Origin: JBBSEX01 sp038239345
GTDB taxonomy: Bacteria; Acidobacteriota; Terriglobia; Bryobacterales; Bryobacteraceae
Reading direction: 5' to 3'
Assembly (NCBI GenBank): GCA_038239345.1
Contig: JBBSEX010000052.1
Location: 1-18,822, forward strand
Length of the DNA: 18,822 nt
Made by a program: the position numbers and the translations under genes. Shown here piece after piece: positions 1-7,793 of the stretch. Under the pieces are notes generated by a model. That model was not told the DNA's origin. It did no database searches and saw only the letters and a list, made by a program, of their open reading frames with translations. Each line of letters opens with the position of its first letter. Within the stretch, counting starts at the first letter, position 1.

Positions 1-313
1 AACGTGGGGTTCATACACCGCCAGGCAGTAGATCGCAGCGGCTGGCACGCGCAATCTGGCGAGGTTCGCATGGATGTTCCGGCGGTGAAGCAGGCGTTTG
101 GGCGCAGATCTCCATTAGCCGCTGTAAGGGCTGTTGCGGGGCCGGCATCTCGAGATACAAATGTCATGAAGAGTCTAGACGCACCCCAGGAACGAGCCGA
201 ACGAGAACCAAGTGGCCGATCTTACACACGGGGCATAGTTTGCGTTCGTGCTCGTCGAGCCTTTCTTCGATAGCCTTATCAGGTGCAGACGCACCGAGCA
301 GCGTCCTGCATAA
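1..313. other. Gene-poor left edge
   Basis: I see no supportable gene here. Overlapping open frames on both strands are rich in Arg and Ser and show no recognisable motif. The stretch runs into a decayed protease fragment that begins just after an in-frame TAA at 311-313, so this is probably more degraded DNA from the same event. Confidence 0.4.
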
Positions 314-832
314 CGCCGGCGCTACACCTCGCTTCAGGTTGCAAAGGCAGGAACGCTGCTGGCGCTCGAGGCGCCTACCCCGACGCCGGGCGCGGAGAGT
401 GCGCCGGGGGGCCCTCCGGGACAGACCTTGCACCGGTACGATATCAAGACTCGCAAGAGCGACGTCCCGCTCTCGGGAGTTAACAATTTCCAAATGTCTT
501 TTGGCGGCGAGAAGGCGCTCTACCGACAGGGCCAGAACTGGTTCATCGCGGCCCTGCGGCCGATGCCGACGGGACCTGGAGGCGGAGCACGGCCCGCGGC
601 AACACTGCCGTGGAGCGTGGATGAGCACCCTCAGCAGTTTTTTGTGCACTGGGAGGTTGTTTCTAAGAATTGGAAAGGTGATGTTGTGGTAACAGTTCAC
701 CAGGAAGAAGGCCCGTTGGCAAGGGGGCTAAATTTAGCCTTTACCAGGGCGGGTGCCAAGTTTCAGATCGTTGGTGATCCAAGCCTGGATAAACAAACCG
801 TTAGGATCCTCATCGCGCCCAAGAAATATTGA
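314..832 (+). pseudogene. Remnant of a tricorn-like (S41-type) protease beta-propeller
   Basis: Reading the frame of 428-832 back to the in-frame TAA at 311 gives RRYTSLQVAKAGTLLALEAP, then a Pro/Gly-rich linker, then HRYDIKTRKSDVPL, then a segment with GEKALYRQGQNWFIA. This order (AGTL..LE, Pro/Gly linker, L.RYD...RK, the propeller motif EK.LYRQG..WFI) is what I know from the second propeller of bacterial tricorn homologues, which lies just before the PDZ and catalytic regions. Full proteins are over 1000 residues. Here only about 75 residues match, the upstream frame is stopped, and the downstream part (about 560-832) no longer resembles the family. The gene is therefore a fragment, possibly fused to unrelated DNA. 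The assignment rests on remembered family patterns. The tail ending in ILIAPKKY is unrecognised and might belong to another gene. Confidence 0.5.
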
Positions 833-900
833 ACTTGAAGAGTGTCGGAGCACGCTTCAGGCTATACTGGCCATCACACCCAACAGGAGGCTATTTCAGG

Positions 901-1116
901 ATGAGGATCGAGTTGCCAGCCGGAGCCACGCCCGGTAGTATTTTGGCGATAACATGGCCACCATCGAACACGGGCCGAATCACCGCAGGTACTTTCGATG
1001 CGAAGTTTATCGGGATCAAGGGCGACAGGATTACAGTACACCTAGCCTATTCTCCGTCCGTTACTCTTGCCCTTCTACGGTCCCAAATCTCCCTGGCAAC
1101 GAATAATTGGTGGTAA
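901..1116 (+). CDS. Small hypothetical protein with strong Shine-Dalgarno
   Basis: An ATG at 901 is preceded by a good Shine-Dalgarno, AGGAGG at 885-890, 10 bases upstream, and opens a 71-residue frame starting MRIELPAGATPGS and ending NNWW. The frame extends upstream to a TTG at 829 that overlaps the previous stop, but the ribosome site favours 901. The protein has no signal peptide, no membrane segment and no motif I recognise. The surroundings are decayed, so it could be the tail of a broken gene whose internal AGGAGG is coincidental. Confidence 0.25.
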   Translation: MRIELPAGATPGSILAITWPPSNTGRITAGTFDAKFIGIKGDRITVHLAYSPSVTLALLRSQISLATNNWW

Positions 1117-1399
1117 CACGTGCTGCCTTTCTTGATTCTGCGTACCCTTTCGGTGGCGACCAACGGGAGCCCGTAGACACCTTCAACCGTAGCGGGGTTT
1201 GCCTTTTCCTTTTCATAGAACGGTGTTGATGTTGATTTTGATTCTGGCCCCCTGGCAATCTGCTCTCTTATGCGCTACGTCTTTGTGGGCTCTGTTTGCG
1301 AAGACCTCACGGCTCGGCTAGAGCGCCTCTGTCCCTTAGGTCCAGATCCGACGACCAAGTCTGTGCAGATAAATGCTGCGCGCGACAGCGTGCCTGCGC
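1117..1399. other. Intergenic, nothing recognised
   Basis: I find no supportable gene, RNA or clear terminator. A forward ATG frame at 1270-1431 (53 residues) has no motif and runs into the 3' end of the convergent regulator gene, so it is left out. Confidence 0.4.
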
Positions 1400-3013
1400 C
1401 TACTTGGGCGGAAAATAGCTCAGATTCGTGATTTCACGCCGGACGTAGAAGTACCGGGCGGTTGTGGATGTGGTCGCGCTGCCCCATGTTCGTCTCTCGG
1501 CTTGTATCCCGAAACGCAACGCCGGACCAAGGTCATTCAGATTTAACGTTATTGGCAGGGTCACAAACTTGATATCGTCCCGGCTGACGCTTGCGCGGAT
1601 CAATCCGTCTTTTGATTCAAGCCGCAACGTTACCGGCGGACAACCGGGAAAATCGGGTATGTTGACCTGGTTTTTACGAATGTGTTCCGCAGTCAGGGAG
1701 CCACCATTCAGGTCCGATCGTATTAGACGAAACTCTCCCTTCGTTCCCTCGATCCATAGACCGGCTATCGTGCCGCCCGGCAAGAAATCGATTTTGGTGG
1801 ACACGACGAAGCCGGTGTTCGGATCCAGTGGGTGGAGCAGACGCCAGGAATACGCCTCCGGGCGGTTGAAACTGAATTCCAGCGCGTCGGCTGCGAACCG
1901 AGGCCCGACTCCCTCCGGCGTACTTGAAACCACCGACCATCCTTCAAACAGCACTGGCCGTTCGGGCGTCCAACCGTGAAAGGCCAGCCCGGCACTGATA
2001 TGGTCAAAGGCGGCCGTGGTGGCCGGCGCGTTGGAGGGTCCGTTATAGCCATAAACGGCGAGCCGCGCTTCGGGCATCGGATCGGACATTTGGAGAACAT
2101 TTCCCAAAGGTTTCCATTCCGAGCCGTCGTAGCCAAAAAATGCGCGGTAGGAGCTTTGTTCCCGGCGTATCAGGAGCCACAGCGGCCACCCATCCTGCCC
2201 GTGAGCATCATAACTCCAGGTTCCCGGCGGTTTGCGGTACAGCCCGCGGAGCTCGAGTCCAAACTCGAGGTTGACCCGGGATGTAAACTGGCGTCCAAGC
2301 TTCACGTATTGATTGGGAGACGCGAAGACCATAAGACCGGCTTGCTGAGCGGCCTGTTCCGGCGAGAACCGCATTCTCACTGCGACGTCCTCCACCGGAC
2401 CTGTCTTTGGCCCGGTCAAGAGGGCGCCACGCGCGAGATCGAAGGTGTCGTGCATCATGTCGCCATGCTGGGTGGCGATCACGTATTCTCCCGGCGTGGC
2501 CTTCCGCCTCTGCCATATCCAGACTGGCGCCAAAAGCAGAGCCAGCAAGGCGATTGCGGGAATCAGCATGCGGTTGAGGCGCGACCGAGGTTTCGGCGGC
2601 GCGGGTTGCGGCGACTCCTCCGCCGGGCCAGGCAGCGGCTCATCCGTTCCGCGCGCATCGGTCACCGCGGTATCGCACTGCCGCCATTCGAAAACGGGGA
2701 CGTATGATCGCAGCGGCAGGGTGACCAGCACCGGATCCGACGCCCCCTGCCCGGCGTAATACCTGTCTAACTTACGCCGGGTCTGCGTCGCAACCCGGCG
2801 CACCGAGGCATCGTCGATCGGATTAAATTCGCTGCTCCGTCCGAGGACGTTCTTGGCCAGCTCACCCTGATCGACATGGGAGCGCTGATTGAAGGCAGCC
2901 TCGCTGACGTATAGCAGAAAGTCGCGAGTTTGCCTGGATGAACTGAATTCCTTGCTAGCCAGTACCTTTTCGAGCTGATGCCGGAACGACTCCTGATGGT
3001 CTGTACGCTGCAA
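1400..3013 (-). CDS. Membrane-anchored one-component regulator with two ConA-like sensor domains
   Basis: Predicted transcriptional regulator of 537 residues. Residues 8-110 form the N-terminal domain common in Acidobacteria (FRHQLEKVLAS, then VRRVATQTRRKLDRYY, then LVTLPLRSYVPVFE). Its end resembles the last helix and beta-hairpin of OmpR/ToxR winged helices, so I infer DNA binding. A Pro-rich linker (about 121-145) leads to one membrane helix at 148-167 (MLIPAIALLALLLAPVWIW). Two extracytoplasmic domains follow, about 205-342 and 365-527. The first has QAGLMVF....YVKLGR and a YDGSEWKPLG strand, typical of DUF1349-like concanavalin folds that bind or cleave glycans. The start is TTG, with GGAG at 3019-3022 five bases upstream. 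An ATG nearby is in another frame. The gene is divergent from the 3139-14549 cluster across a palindrome, so it probably controls that cluster in a ToxR/CadC-like way. The sensed ligand is unknown. Confidence 0.75.
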   Translation of the reverse strand: MQRTDHQESFRHQLEKVLASKEFSSSRQTRDFLLYVSEAAFNQRSHVDQGELAKNVLGRSSEFNPIDDASVRRVATQTRRKLDRYYAGQGASDPVLVTLPLRSYVPVFEWRQCDTAVTDARGTDEPLPGPAEESPQPAPPKPRSRLNRMLIPAIALLALLLAPVWIWQRRKATPGEYVIATQHGDMMHDTFDLARGALLTGPKTGPVEDVAVRMRFSPEQAAQQAGLMVFASPNQYVKLGRQFTSRVNLEFGLELRGLYRKPPGTWSYDAHGQDGWPLWLLIRREQSSYRAFFGYDGSEWKPLGNVLQMSDPMPEARLAVYGYNGPSNAPATTAAFDHISAGLAFHGWTPERPVLFEGWSVVSSTPEGVGPRFAADALEFSFNRPEAYSWRLLHPLDPNTGFVVSTKIDFLPGGTIAGLWIEGTKGEFRLIRSDLNGGSLTAEHIRKNQVNIPDFPGCPPVTLRLESKDGLIRASVSRDDIKFVTLPITLNLNDLGPALRFGIQAERRTWGSATTSTTARYFYVRREITNLSYFPPK

Positions 3014-3066
3014 GGCTTCTCCAAACGTGACATTGATTCTATCCTAAAAATCAGGTTCATCCGGGA

Positions 3067-3097
3067 CGTTCGCGAACGCGATGCGACGAAAGCGAAC
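3067..3097 (+). promoter_or_regulatory. Candidate operator, copy A (palindrome plus CGAAC)
   Basis: A perfect 12-base palindrome, CGTTCGCGAACG, lies at 3067-3078, followed 14 bases later by CGAAC at 3093-3097. It sits in the 125-base region between the divergent regulator (start 3013) and the NHL gene (start 3139), where one site could control both directions. The same arrangement with the same spacing recurs at 7794-7824. The binding protein is unknown; the adjacent membrane regulator is the obvious candidate. I could not fix -35/-10 boxes. Confidence 0.6.
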
Positions 3098-3138
3098 TAG
3101 TCCCAAAGCCCGTTCCACGATTAGCATCGTCAGATAAC

Positions 3139-4092
3139 ATGCGGCTTTCAACGGTTGTCCTCGTTTGTCTGATTACCTCGTCCCCCATCGGCTGGAGCGC
3201 GCCAAGGGTGGCACCCTCGTATACGGTGGTCCATGGCTGGCCGACTCTACCCGAAGGCTTGCCCGCCCTGGGAAACGTCGCTGGAGTATCGGTCGATTCG
3301 CACAACCATGTATTTGTCTTCCATCGGGGTGCGCGTCCACTGCTATGTTTCGATCCGGAAACAGGAAAGGTCCTGCGCTCATGGGGGGACGGAATGTTCG
3401 TTCAGGCGCACGGGCTGGCGGTCGACAGCGATGATAATGTCTGGGCAACGGACGGCAAGAGCCACCAGGTTTTCAAGTTCAGTCACGACGGACAACTCTT
3501 GCTGACAGTTGGTGTGAAAAATACACCCGGAGTCGATCATGAGCACTTCAACCGCCCGACCGGCATTCGCGTTGCGCCCGACGGCAATTTCTACGTCACG
3601 GACGGATATGTGAATAATCGCGTAGTAAAGTTTTCTCCGGCCGGCAAGTTCATCTCGGAATGGGGCGTAAAGGGTTCTGCGCCGGGCGAGTTCAATACTC
3701 CGCACGCAATCGCCATCGATGCGGAGGGCCGCGTATATGTGGCGGACCGCGGTAACGGCCGGATCCAGGTATTCGACAAAGACGGCAAGTTTCTGCATCA
3801 ATGGAGCGGCAAGGATCTGGGAAGACCATGGGGTCTCGATGTCGGTACGGACGGGTATTTATATGTAGCCGACGGTGGAGACCTGAACCCCCAACCAGTG
3901 CCCGGCGAGCGCGATCACATTGTCAAAATGGATCTACAGGGGCGCATCGTAGACAAATGGGGTTCTTTCGGATATTACGACGGCCAGTTCAACTGGCTTC
4001 ACGTTGTCGGTATTGGGAAGAAGGGTGAAGTATACGCGGGGGATATCCTGGGCCAGCGGATTCAGAAGTTCGTTCCCAGCCGCGAGCGCTGA
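3139..4092 (+). CDS. Secreted NHL six-bladed propeller, peptidyl-hydroxyglycine alpha-amidating lyase (PAL)-like
   Basis: 317 residues with a signal peptide at 1-21 (MRLSTVVLVC...SPIGWSA), so exported. NHL repeats fill the rest (AHGLAVDSDDNVWATD, TGIRVAPDGNFYVTDG, HAIAIDAEGRVYVADRGNGR). The layout matches peptidylglycine PAL domains, which in animals cleave hydroxyglycine-extended peptides to amide plus glyoxylate. Residues that look like the PAL zinc ligands are present: His91, His189 and His288. Equivalents of the catalytic residues are also present: Arg63 in FHRG, Tyr157 in TDGYVNNRV and Arg204 in VADRGNGRIQ. This mapping is from memory of the family. Many bacterial NHL proteins of this type have no known substrate, so activity on a peptide amide is uncertain; a structural or sugar-related role in this cluster is equally possible. 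It is the first gene of the plus-strand cluster; the next start lies 4 bases beyond its stop. The ATG has no clear Shine-Dalgarno. Confidence 0.75.
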   Translation: MRLSTVVLVCLITSSPIGWSAPRVAPSYTVVHGWPTLPEGLPALGNVAGVSVDSHNHVFVFHRGARPLLCFDPETGKVLRSWGDGMFVQAHGLAVDSDDNVWATDGKSHQVFKFSHDGQLLLTVGVKNTPGVDHEHFNRPTGIRVAPDGNFYVTDGYVNNRVVKFSPAGKFISEWGVKGSAPGEFNTPHAIAIDAEGRVYVADRGNGRIQVFDKDGKFLHQWSGKDLGRPWGLDVGTDGYLYVADGGDLNPQPVPGERDHIVKMDLQGRIVDKWGSFGYYDGQFNWLHVVGIGKKGEVYAGDILGQRIQKFVPSRER

Positions 4093-4096
4093 CGGC

Positions 4097-6583
4097 ATGG
4101 TCTTCCGGGCGTCGCGCGCGGCCAGACTGATAGGACTAAGCGCGCTGATCGCCCAATTTGCATGGAGCGCCACCACGTTGGTTCACTACTACGCCCACCC
4201 CGCGGTCGCAGACAAGAATGGAGTAATCGCGCCCTGGTATCAGGGGCAAAACGGTCAGTTCGATTATCGCGTCGGGATCGCCGCTGAGACGCTCAAACGC
4301 TACCCCTGGGCGCCATCTCAGCGGGCCATCGCGCCCGCCCCGGAATACGTCTATAACGGCACTTGGGCCATCGACCATGAAGGGCGCATAGAGGCTGTTG
4401 AAGAAAAAGACTGGAACAACGGCGACCTCGGCCAGCGCGCCGCCTATATCCTGTCGGGCCTGATCGACTATTATGCCTACTCCGGCGACCCGGCGGCCTT
4501 CATGCATCTCACCGTCATGGCGGACTACCTGGTCAACTATTGCCAGACCGGTCCAAGCCACGGCTGGCCAAACATGCTCATCAGCGTACCGACCTTTGGG
4601 GTTCGTTACGGGCGTTGCCGGCTCGGAACAAGCGACGATTTGACTGCCGGACAAGGCAAGATCCAACTCGACATTGTGGCCCAGGCTGGAATCGAACTCG
4701 TGCGCGCATACGAGATGACCGGCAACAGGCGCTGGTACGAGGCGGCGAAGCACTGGGCGGATCTGCTCGCTCAAAACCGAAATCGAATTCCTGGAAAAGC
4801 GCCCTGGGGCCGTTATGCCGACAACGCCTCCGGCACCGGCATGAACGGTATTCAAACTGGCGGCGTGGCACTGTTGCTTGCGTTTTTCGATGAGCTCATT
4901 CGCACCGGATACACAGGAGCCGGTAACAGCCTCGTGGAGGCCCGCGACGCTGGCCGTGCCTACCTGAGAGACGTTCTTCTGCCTGCCTGGACCGTCTCAG
5001 ACAACTGGGGCAGGAACTTCTGGGACGGTGAAACTCCGTTCCAGGATTTGGTCGCGACCGAGTACGCCGTCCTCTACATGCTGAACCACAAGGACGCGTT
5101 CCCCAACTGGAGTAACGACACTCGCAACCTTCTGACCCTTTTCATCCACCGTTCGCTGGCCAGCCCAAAATCCACTGGGGACATGTTTCACGGTGCTTGG
5201 GCTTATCCGGAATCCTCCGGTTGCTGCTCCCGCTCCCTGTCGTACAGTCCAATGGCGTTGGCGGCCCTGTTCGCCCGCTACGGTGTCGAGGCATCCAGCG
5301 ATTGGGCCCGCGAAATCGCACGACGCTCCCAATTGCTCGCTACCTACGATCCCCGCTCGAACGGCGAGTCCATGGATCTGATCGATGGGGGCAATTACAT
5401 CAACAAGAGCTGGTTCAAAATCGCGCATCCTATGGCTCTCACGTATGTGCTCAACACCATGGGATGGTTGCCGGAAGCGATGGGTGCGAGTCGCGAGAAC
5501 CATATCATGCGCTCCACGAGCGTCATCAAGAATGTGGTCTATGGGAAGGGGCGAATCGCGTACTCTACATACGACGGCGGTGAAGAGGTCTTGCGGCTGT
5601 CATTCAAAACGGAGAAGTATCCGGCCATCCCGGTCGGCAATGGCGATTACATTGCCACGGTGAGACATCCTGGCGCCGCCGAAATCGTCATCACCGGTTC
5701 CGACCCGCAGACGCAGACGGCTGTGCAGCCAGGGTCGCCACTCGTCTTCAAATTCACTGGTAACCAGGTACGTCTGTCAGGACGTGTGTCGGCGAACGGC
5801 GGCCTGGCCGATGCGTACGTTGACGATTTCAAGCAACTCACTCCCTTGGACTTCTATAGTCCGCTAGCGCTTCGCGACCAGATCGTCTTTGCACGCTCCG
5901 GGCTTTCCCAAGGTCCGCACACAGTCCGGATCGTGCCCCGTGAAGAGCACAACCCGCTCTCCAATGGGAATGAAGTGCGTGTGGATGCGCTGCAGTACTC
6001 CGACGCACAGGGCAGCGGCGGATTTGGCGAAGGCGGTGGCCCTAGCGATACCCAGCGTTTGATCTTTGGGTACACAGGGAGGACCGATTACATCGATTCC
6101 AAAGGGAATGCCTGGCGGCCCGGGATGGAATTGATCGCGCGATCCGGCTCCTTAACCGATTCAGTCGCAAAGAGCTGGTGGACTATGCGGCAGGCTTATT
6201 ACATCAAGGAAACGGCCGACCCCGAGCTGTACTCTTATGGCGCCCACTGGAAGGATCTTACGATCAATCTCACGGTGGGGCCGGGCACCTATTATGTACG
6301 CCTGAAGTTCGCCGAGACGCAATACGCTCTCCCGCGTGAGCGAGCCATCGGTGTCTCAATCAACGGCCGGAACATGGTGGAAGGCCTCGACGTGCTCGCC
6401 ACTGCGGGAGCGCCAAACAGGGCTATGGATCTGGTCTACAATAACCTTCACCCGCGCAACGGTGTCATCGAGATCCGTCTGACAGGTGAGCCGATCCAAG
6501 GCCGGGCCACGGAGGCGATGATTCAGGCCGTGGAAGTAGGCCAAGGCGATGGCGGTAGCGGCGCAATCCCTAAAACTAATTAG
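4097..6583 (+). CDS. Large secreted multidomain protein: alpha/alpha-barrel glycosidase-like, CBM-like, malectin-like
   Basis: The start is set at ATG 4097, 4 bases after the previous stop, not at an earlier in-frame start at 4004 inside the NHL gene. From 4097 the protein has 828 residues and a signal peptide (RLIGLSALIAQFAWSA, cleavage near 24). Residues about 85-470 are helical with repeated aromatic/acidic helices (WNNGDLGQRAAYILSGLIDY, GNRRWYEAAKHWADLL), as in six-hairpin (alpha/alpha)6 glycosidases and polysaccharide lyases. I cannot name the family or the catalytic acid. Residues about 545-636 resemble a carbohydrate-binding beta-sandwich (GPHTVRIVPREEH). A Gly-rich linker (638-650) leads to a malectin-like domain at about 655-815 (GTYYVRLKFAET, INGRNMVEGLDVL, VIEIRLTG). 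It probably acts outside the cytoplasm on a polysaccharide imported by the receptor encoded downstream. A carbohydrate role is likely; the reaction is unknown. Confidence 0.7.
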   Translation: MVFRASRAARLIGLSALIAQFAWSATTLVHYYAHPAVADKNGVIAPWYQGQNGQFDYRVGIAAETLKRYPWAPSQRAIAPAPEYVYNGTWAIDHEGRIEAVEEKDWNNGDLGQRAAYILSGLIDYYAYSGDPAAFMHLTVMADYLVNYCQTGPSHGWPNMLISVPTFGVRYGRCRLGTSDDLTAGQGKIQLDIVAQAGIELVRAYEMTGNRRWYEAAKHWADLLAQNRNRIPGKAPWGRYADNASGTGMNGIQTGGVALLLAFFDELIRTGYTGAGNSLVEARDAGRAYLRDVLLPAWTVSDNWGRNFWDGETPFQDLVATEYAVLYMLNHKDAFPNWSNDTRNLLTLFIHRSLASPKSTGDMFHGAWAYPESSGCCSRSLSYSPMALAALFARYGVEASSDWAREIARRSQLLATYDPRSNGESMDLIDGGNYINKSWFKIAHPMALTYVLNTMGWLPEAMGASRENHIMRSTSVIKNVVYGKGRIAYSTYDGGEEVLRLSFKTEKYPAIPVGNGDYIATVRHPGAAEIVITGSDPQTQTAVQPGSPLVFKFTGNQVRLSGRVSANGGLADAYVDDFKQLTPLDFYSPLALRDQIVFARSGLSQGPHTVRIVPREEHNPLSNGNEVRVDALQYSDAQGSGGFGEGGGPSDTQRLIFGYTGRTDYIDSKGNAWRPGMELIARSGSLTDSVAKSWWTMRQAYYIKETADPELYSYGAHWKDLTINLTVGPGTYYVRLKFAETQYALPRERAIGVSINGRNMVEGLDVLATAGAPNRAMDLVYNNLHPRNGVIEIRLTGEPIQGRATEAMIQAVEVGQGDGGSGAIPKTN

Positions 6584-6585
6584 AT

Positions 6586-7770
6586 ATGCCAACCACTCGA
6601 AGACAACTCCTAATCGCGGCTGCCGCCGCGCGGTTTGCGCATGCCGCGCCGAGCGACAAGAAGGTACACGTGGGAATCATCGGGGGCAATTTCGGCGCCA
6701 GTTTCCAATTTCACGAGCATCCAAACTGCATCGTTGAAGCTGTCAGCGACCTCCGGCCGGAACGCCGCGATGCGCTGATGAAAGCTTACCGGTGCGCCAA
6801 GTCCTACGACTCGCTCGAAAAGCTACTCACCGACAAGAAAATAGACGCGGTGTTCTGCGCCACTCCCGCTCCGGATCATCTGCGGCACGTCAGCATGGTT
6901 CTCAATGCCGGGAAGCACACGCTGTCCGCGGTTCCGGCGGTAGCCGGATCGCTCGAAGACTGCCAAAAGCTGATCGACGTGGTAAAGCGGACCGGCCTGA
7001 AATACATGATGGCCGAAACCAGCTATTACCACCCGAGCGTTATCTCCGCGCGGAAGTTCCACACGGAAGGTAAGTTTGGCCGGATCTTCTCCGCCGAGGC
7101 CGAGTATCACCATCCGGGGCTCGAGGAGCTATTTTTCGAAGGCGGCAAGCGGACCTGGCGTTACGGCTTTGCGCCAATGCACTACCCCACCCATTGCACG
7201 GCGATGCTGTTGGGGGTGACGCGAGAACGGCTGACCCAGGTGAGTTGTATCGGCTGGGGCGATGGGGACCCGATTCTGAAGGACAACGACTATCACAATC
7301 CTTTCTGGAGCGAAACGGCGCTCTTCAAATCTAATCTGGGGACGGCATTCCGGGTCCATGTATACTGGCGCGGCGCACTCCGCGGCACAGAACGGGCCGA
7401 GTGGTATGGCGATAAGATGAGCCTTTTCGATCCGGATCCCAACGGCTTCGGCCCCGCCATCGTGACCGAGAAATCAGGCACTGAAAAAGACGAAGGCGGT
7501 TTCATTCGACGTGAAAACCAGGTCCAAATTTTCGAGCAGCCGATTTGGTGGAAGACAGACATGCTGCCCGAGGCGATGCGGCACCGGAGCGGTCACCTGG
7601 GATCTCACACCTTCCTGACGAATGAATTCGTCCAGTCGATCGTGGAGGACCGCAAGCCGGCTATCGACGTGTATGAAGCTGTGGCCTACACCGCGCCCGG
7701 TATCGTCGCGCATCAGTCCGCTCTCCGGGATGGCGAGTTACTGAAGGTTCCCCAGTTTGATCCGGCATAG
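6586..7770 (+). CDS. Exported Gfo/Idh/MocA-family oxidoreductase, atypical active-site motif
   Basis: 394 residues; the ATG lies two bases after the previous stop, so translation is probably coupled. The N-terminus MPTTRRQLLIAAAAARFAHA is a short Tat-like signal, which fits a folded, cofactor-loaded periplasmic enzyme. A Rossmann fold follows: VHVGIIGGNFGASF (about 28-40) carries the Gly-rich NAD(P) loop, then VEAVSDLRPER, then AVFCATPAPDH. The second half has the family's alpha/beta domain (GKFGRIFSAEAEYHHPG, GFAPMHYPTHC). The usual EKP motif, whose Lys is catalytic in glucose-fructose oxidoreductase, reads SAVPA here (114-118), so the Lys is absent. It may be a lineage subgroup with another mechanism, or a non-redox lyase or epimerase; some GH109-type members also use NAD. 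It most likely works on a sugar released by the neighbouring enzymes. Confidence 0.85.
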   Translation: MPTTRRQLLIAAAAARFAHAAPSDKKVHVGIIGGNFGASFQFHEHPNCIVEAVSDLRPERRDALMKAYRCAKSYDSLEKLLTDKKIDAVFCATPAPDHLRHVSMVLNAGKHTLSAVPAVAGSLEDCQKLIDVVKRTGLKYMMAETSYYHPSVISARKFHTEGKFGRIFSAEAEYHHPGLEELFFEGGKRTWRYGFAPMHYPTHCTAMLLGVTRERLTQVSCIGWGDGDPILKDNDYHNPFWSETALFKSNLGTAFRVHVYWRGALRGTERAEWYGDKMSLFDPDPNGFGPAIVTEKSGTEKDEGGFIRRENQVQIFEQPIWWKTDMLPEAMRHRSGHLGSHTFLTNEFVQSIVEDRKPAIDVYEAVAYTAPGIVAHQSALRDGELLKVPQFDPA

Positions 7771-7793
7771 TGGGTTAGGCAAAGTATTTGGGG

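Noticed and set aside
1270..1431. 53-residue forward ORF
   Set aside because: No ribosome site or motif; it runs into the 3' end of the convergent regulator gene.
1976..2707. 243-residue plus-strand frame
   Set aside because: It is antisense to the regulator gene, which has clear domains; a shadow.
4004..4096. Upstream extension of the large GH-like gene
   Set aside because: It lies inside the NHL gene in another frame; the ATG at 4097 gives a clean signal peptide and 4-base spacing.
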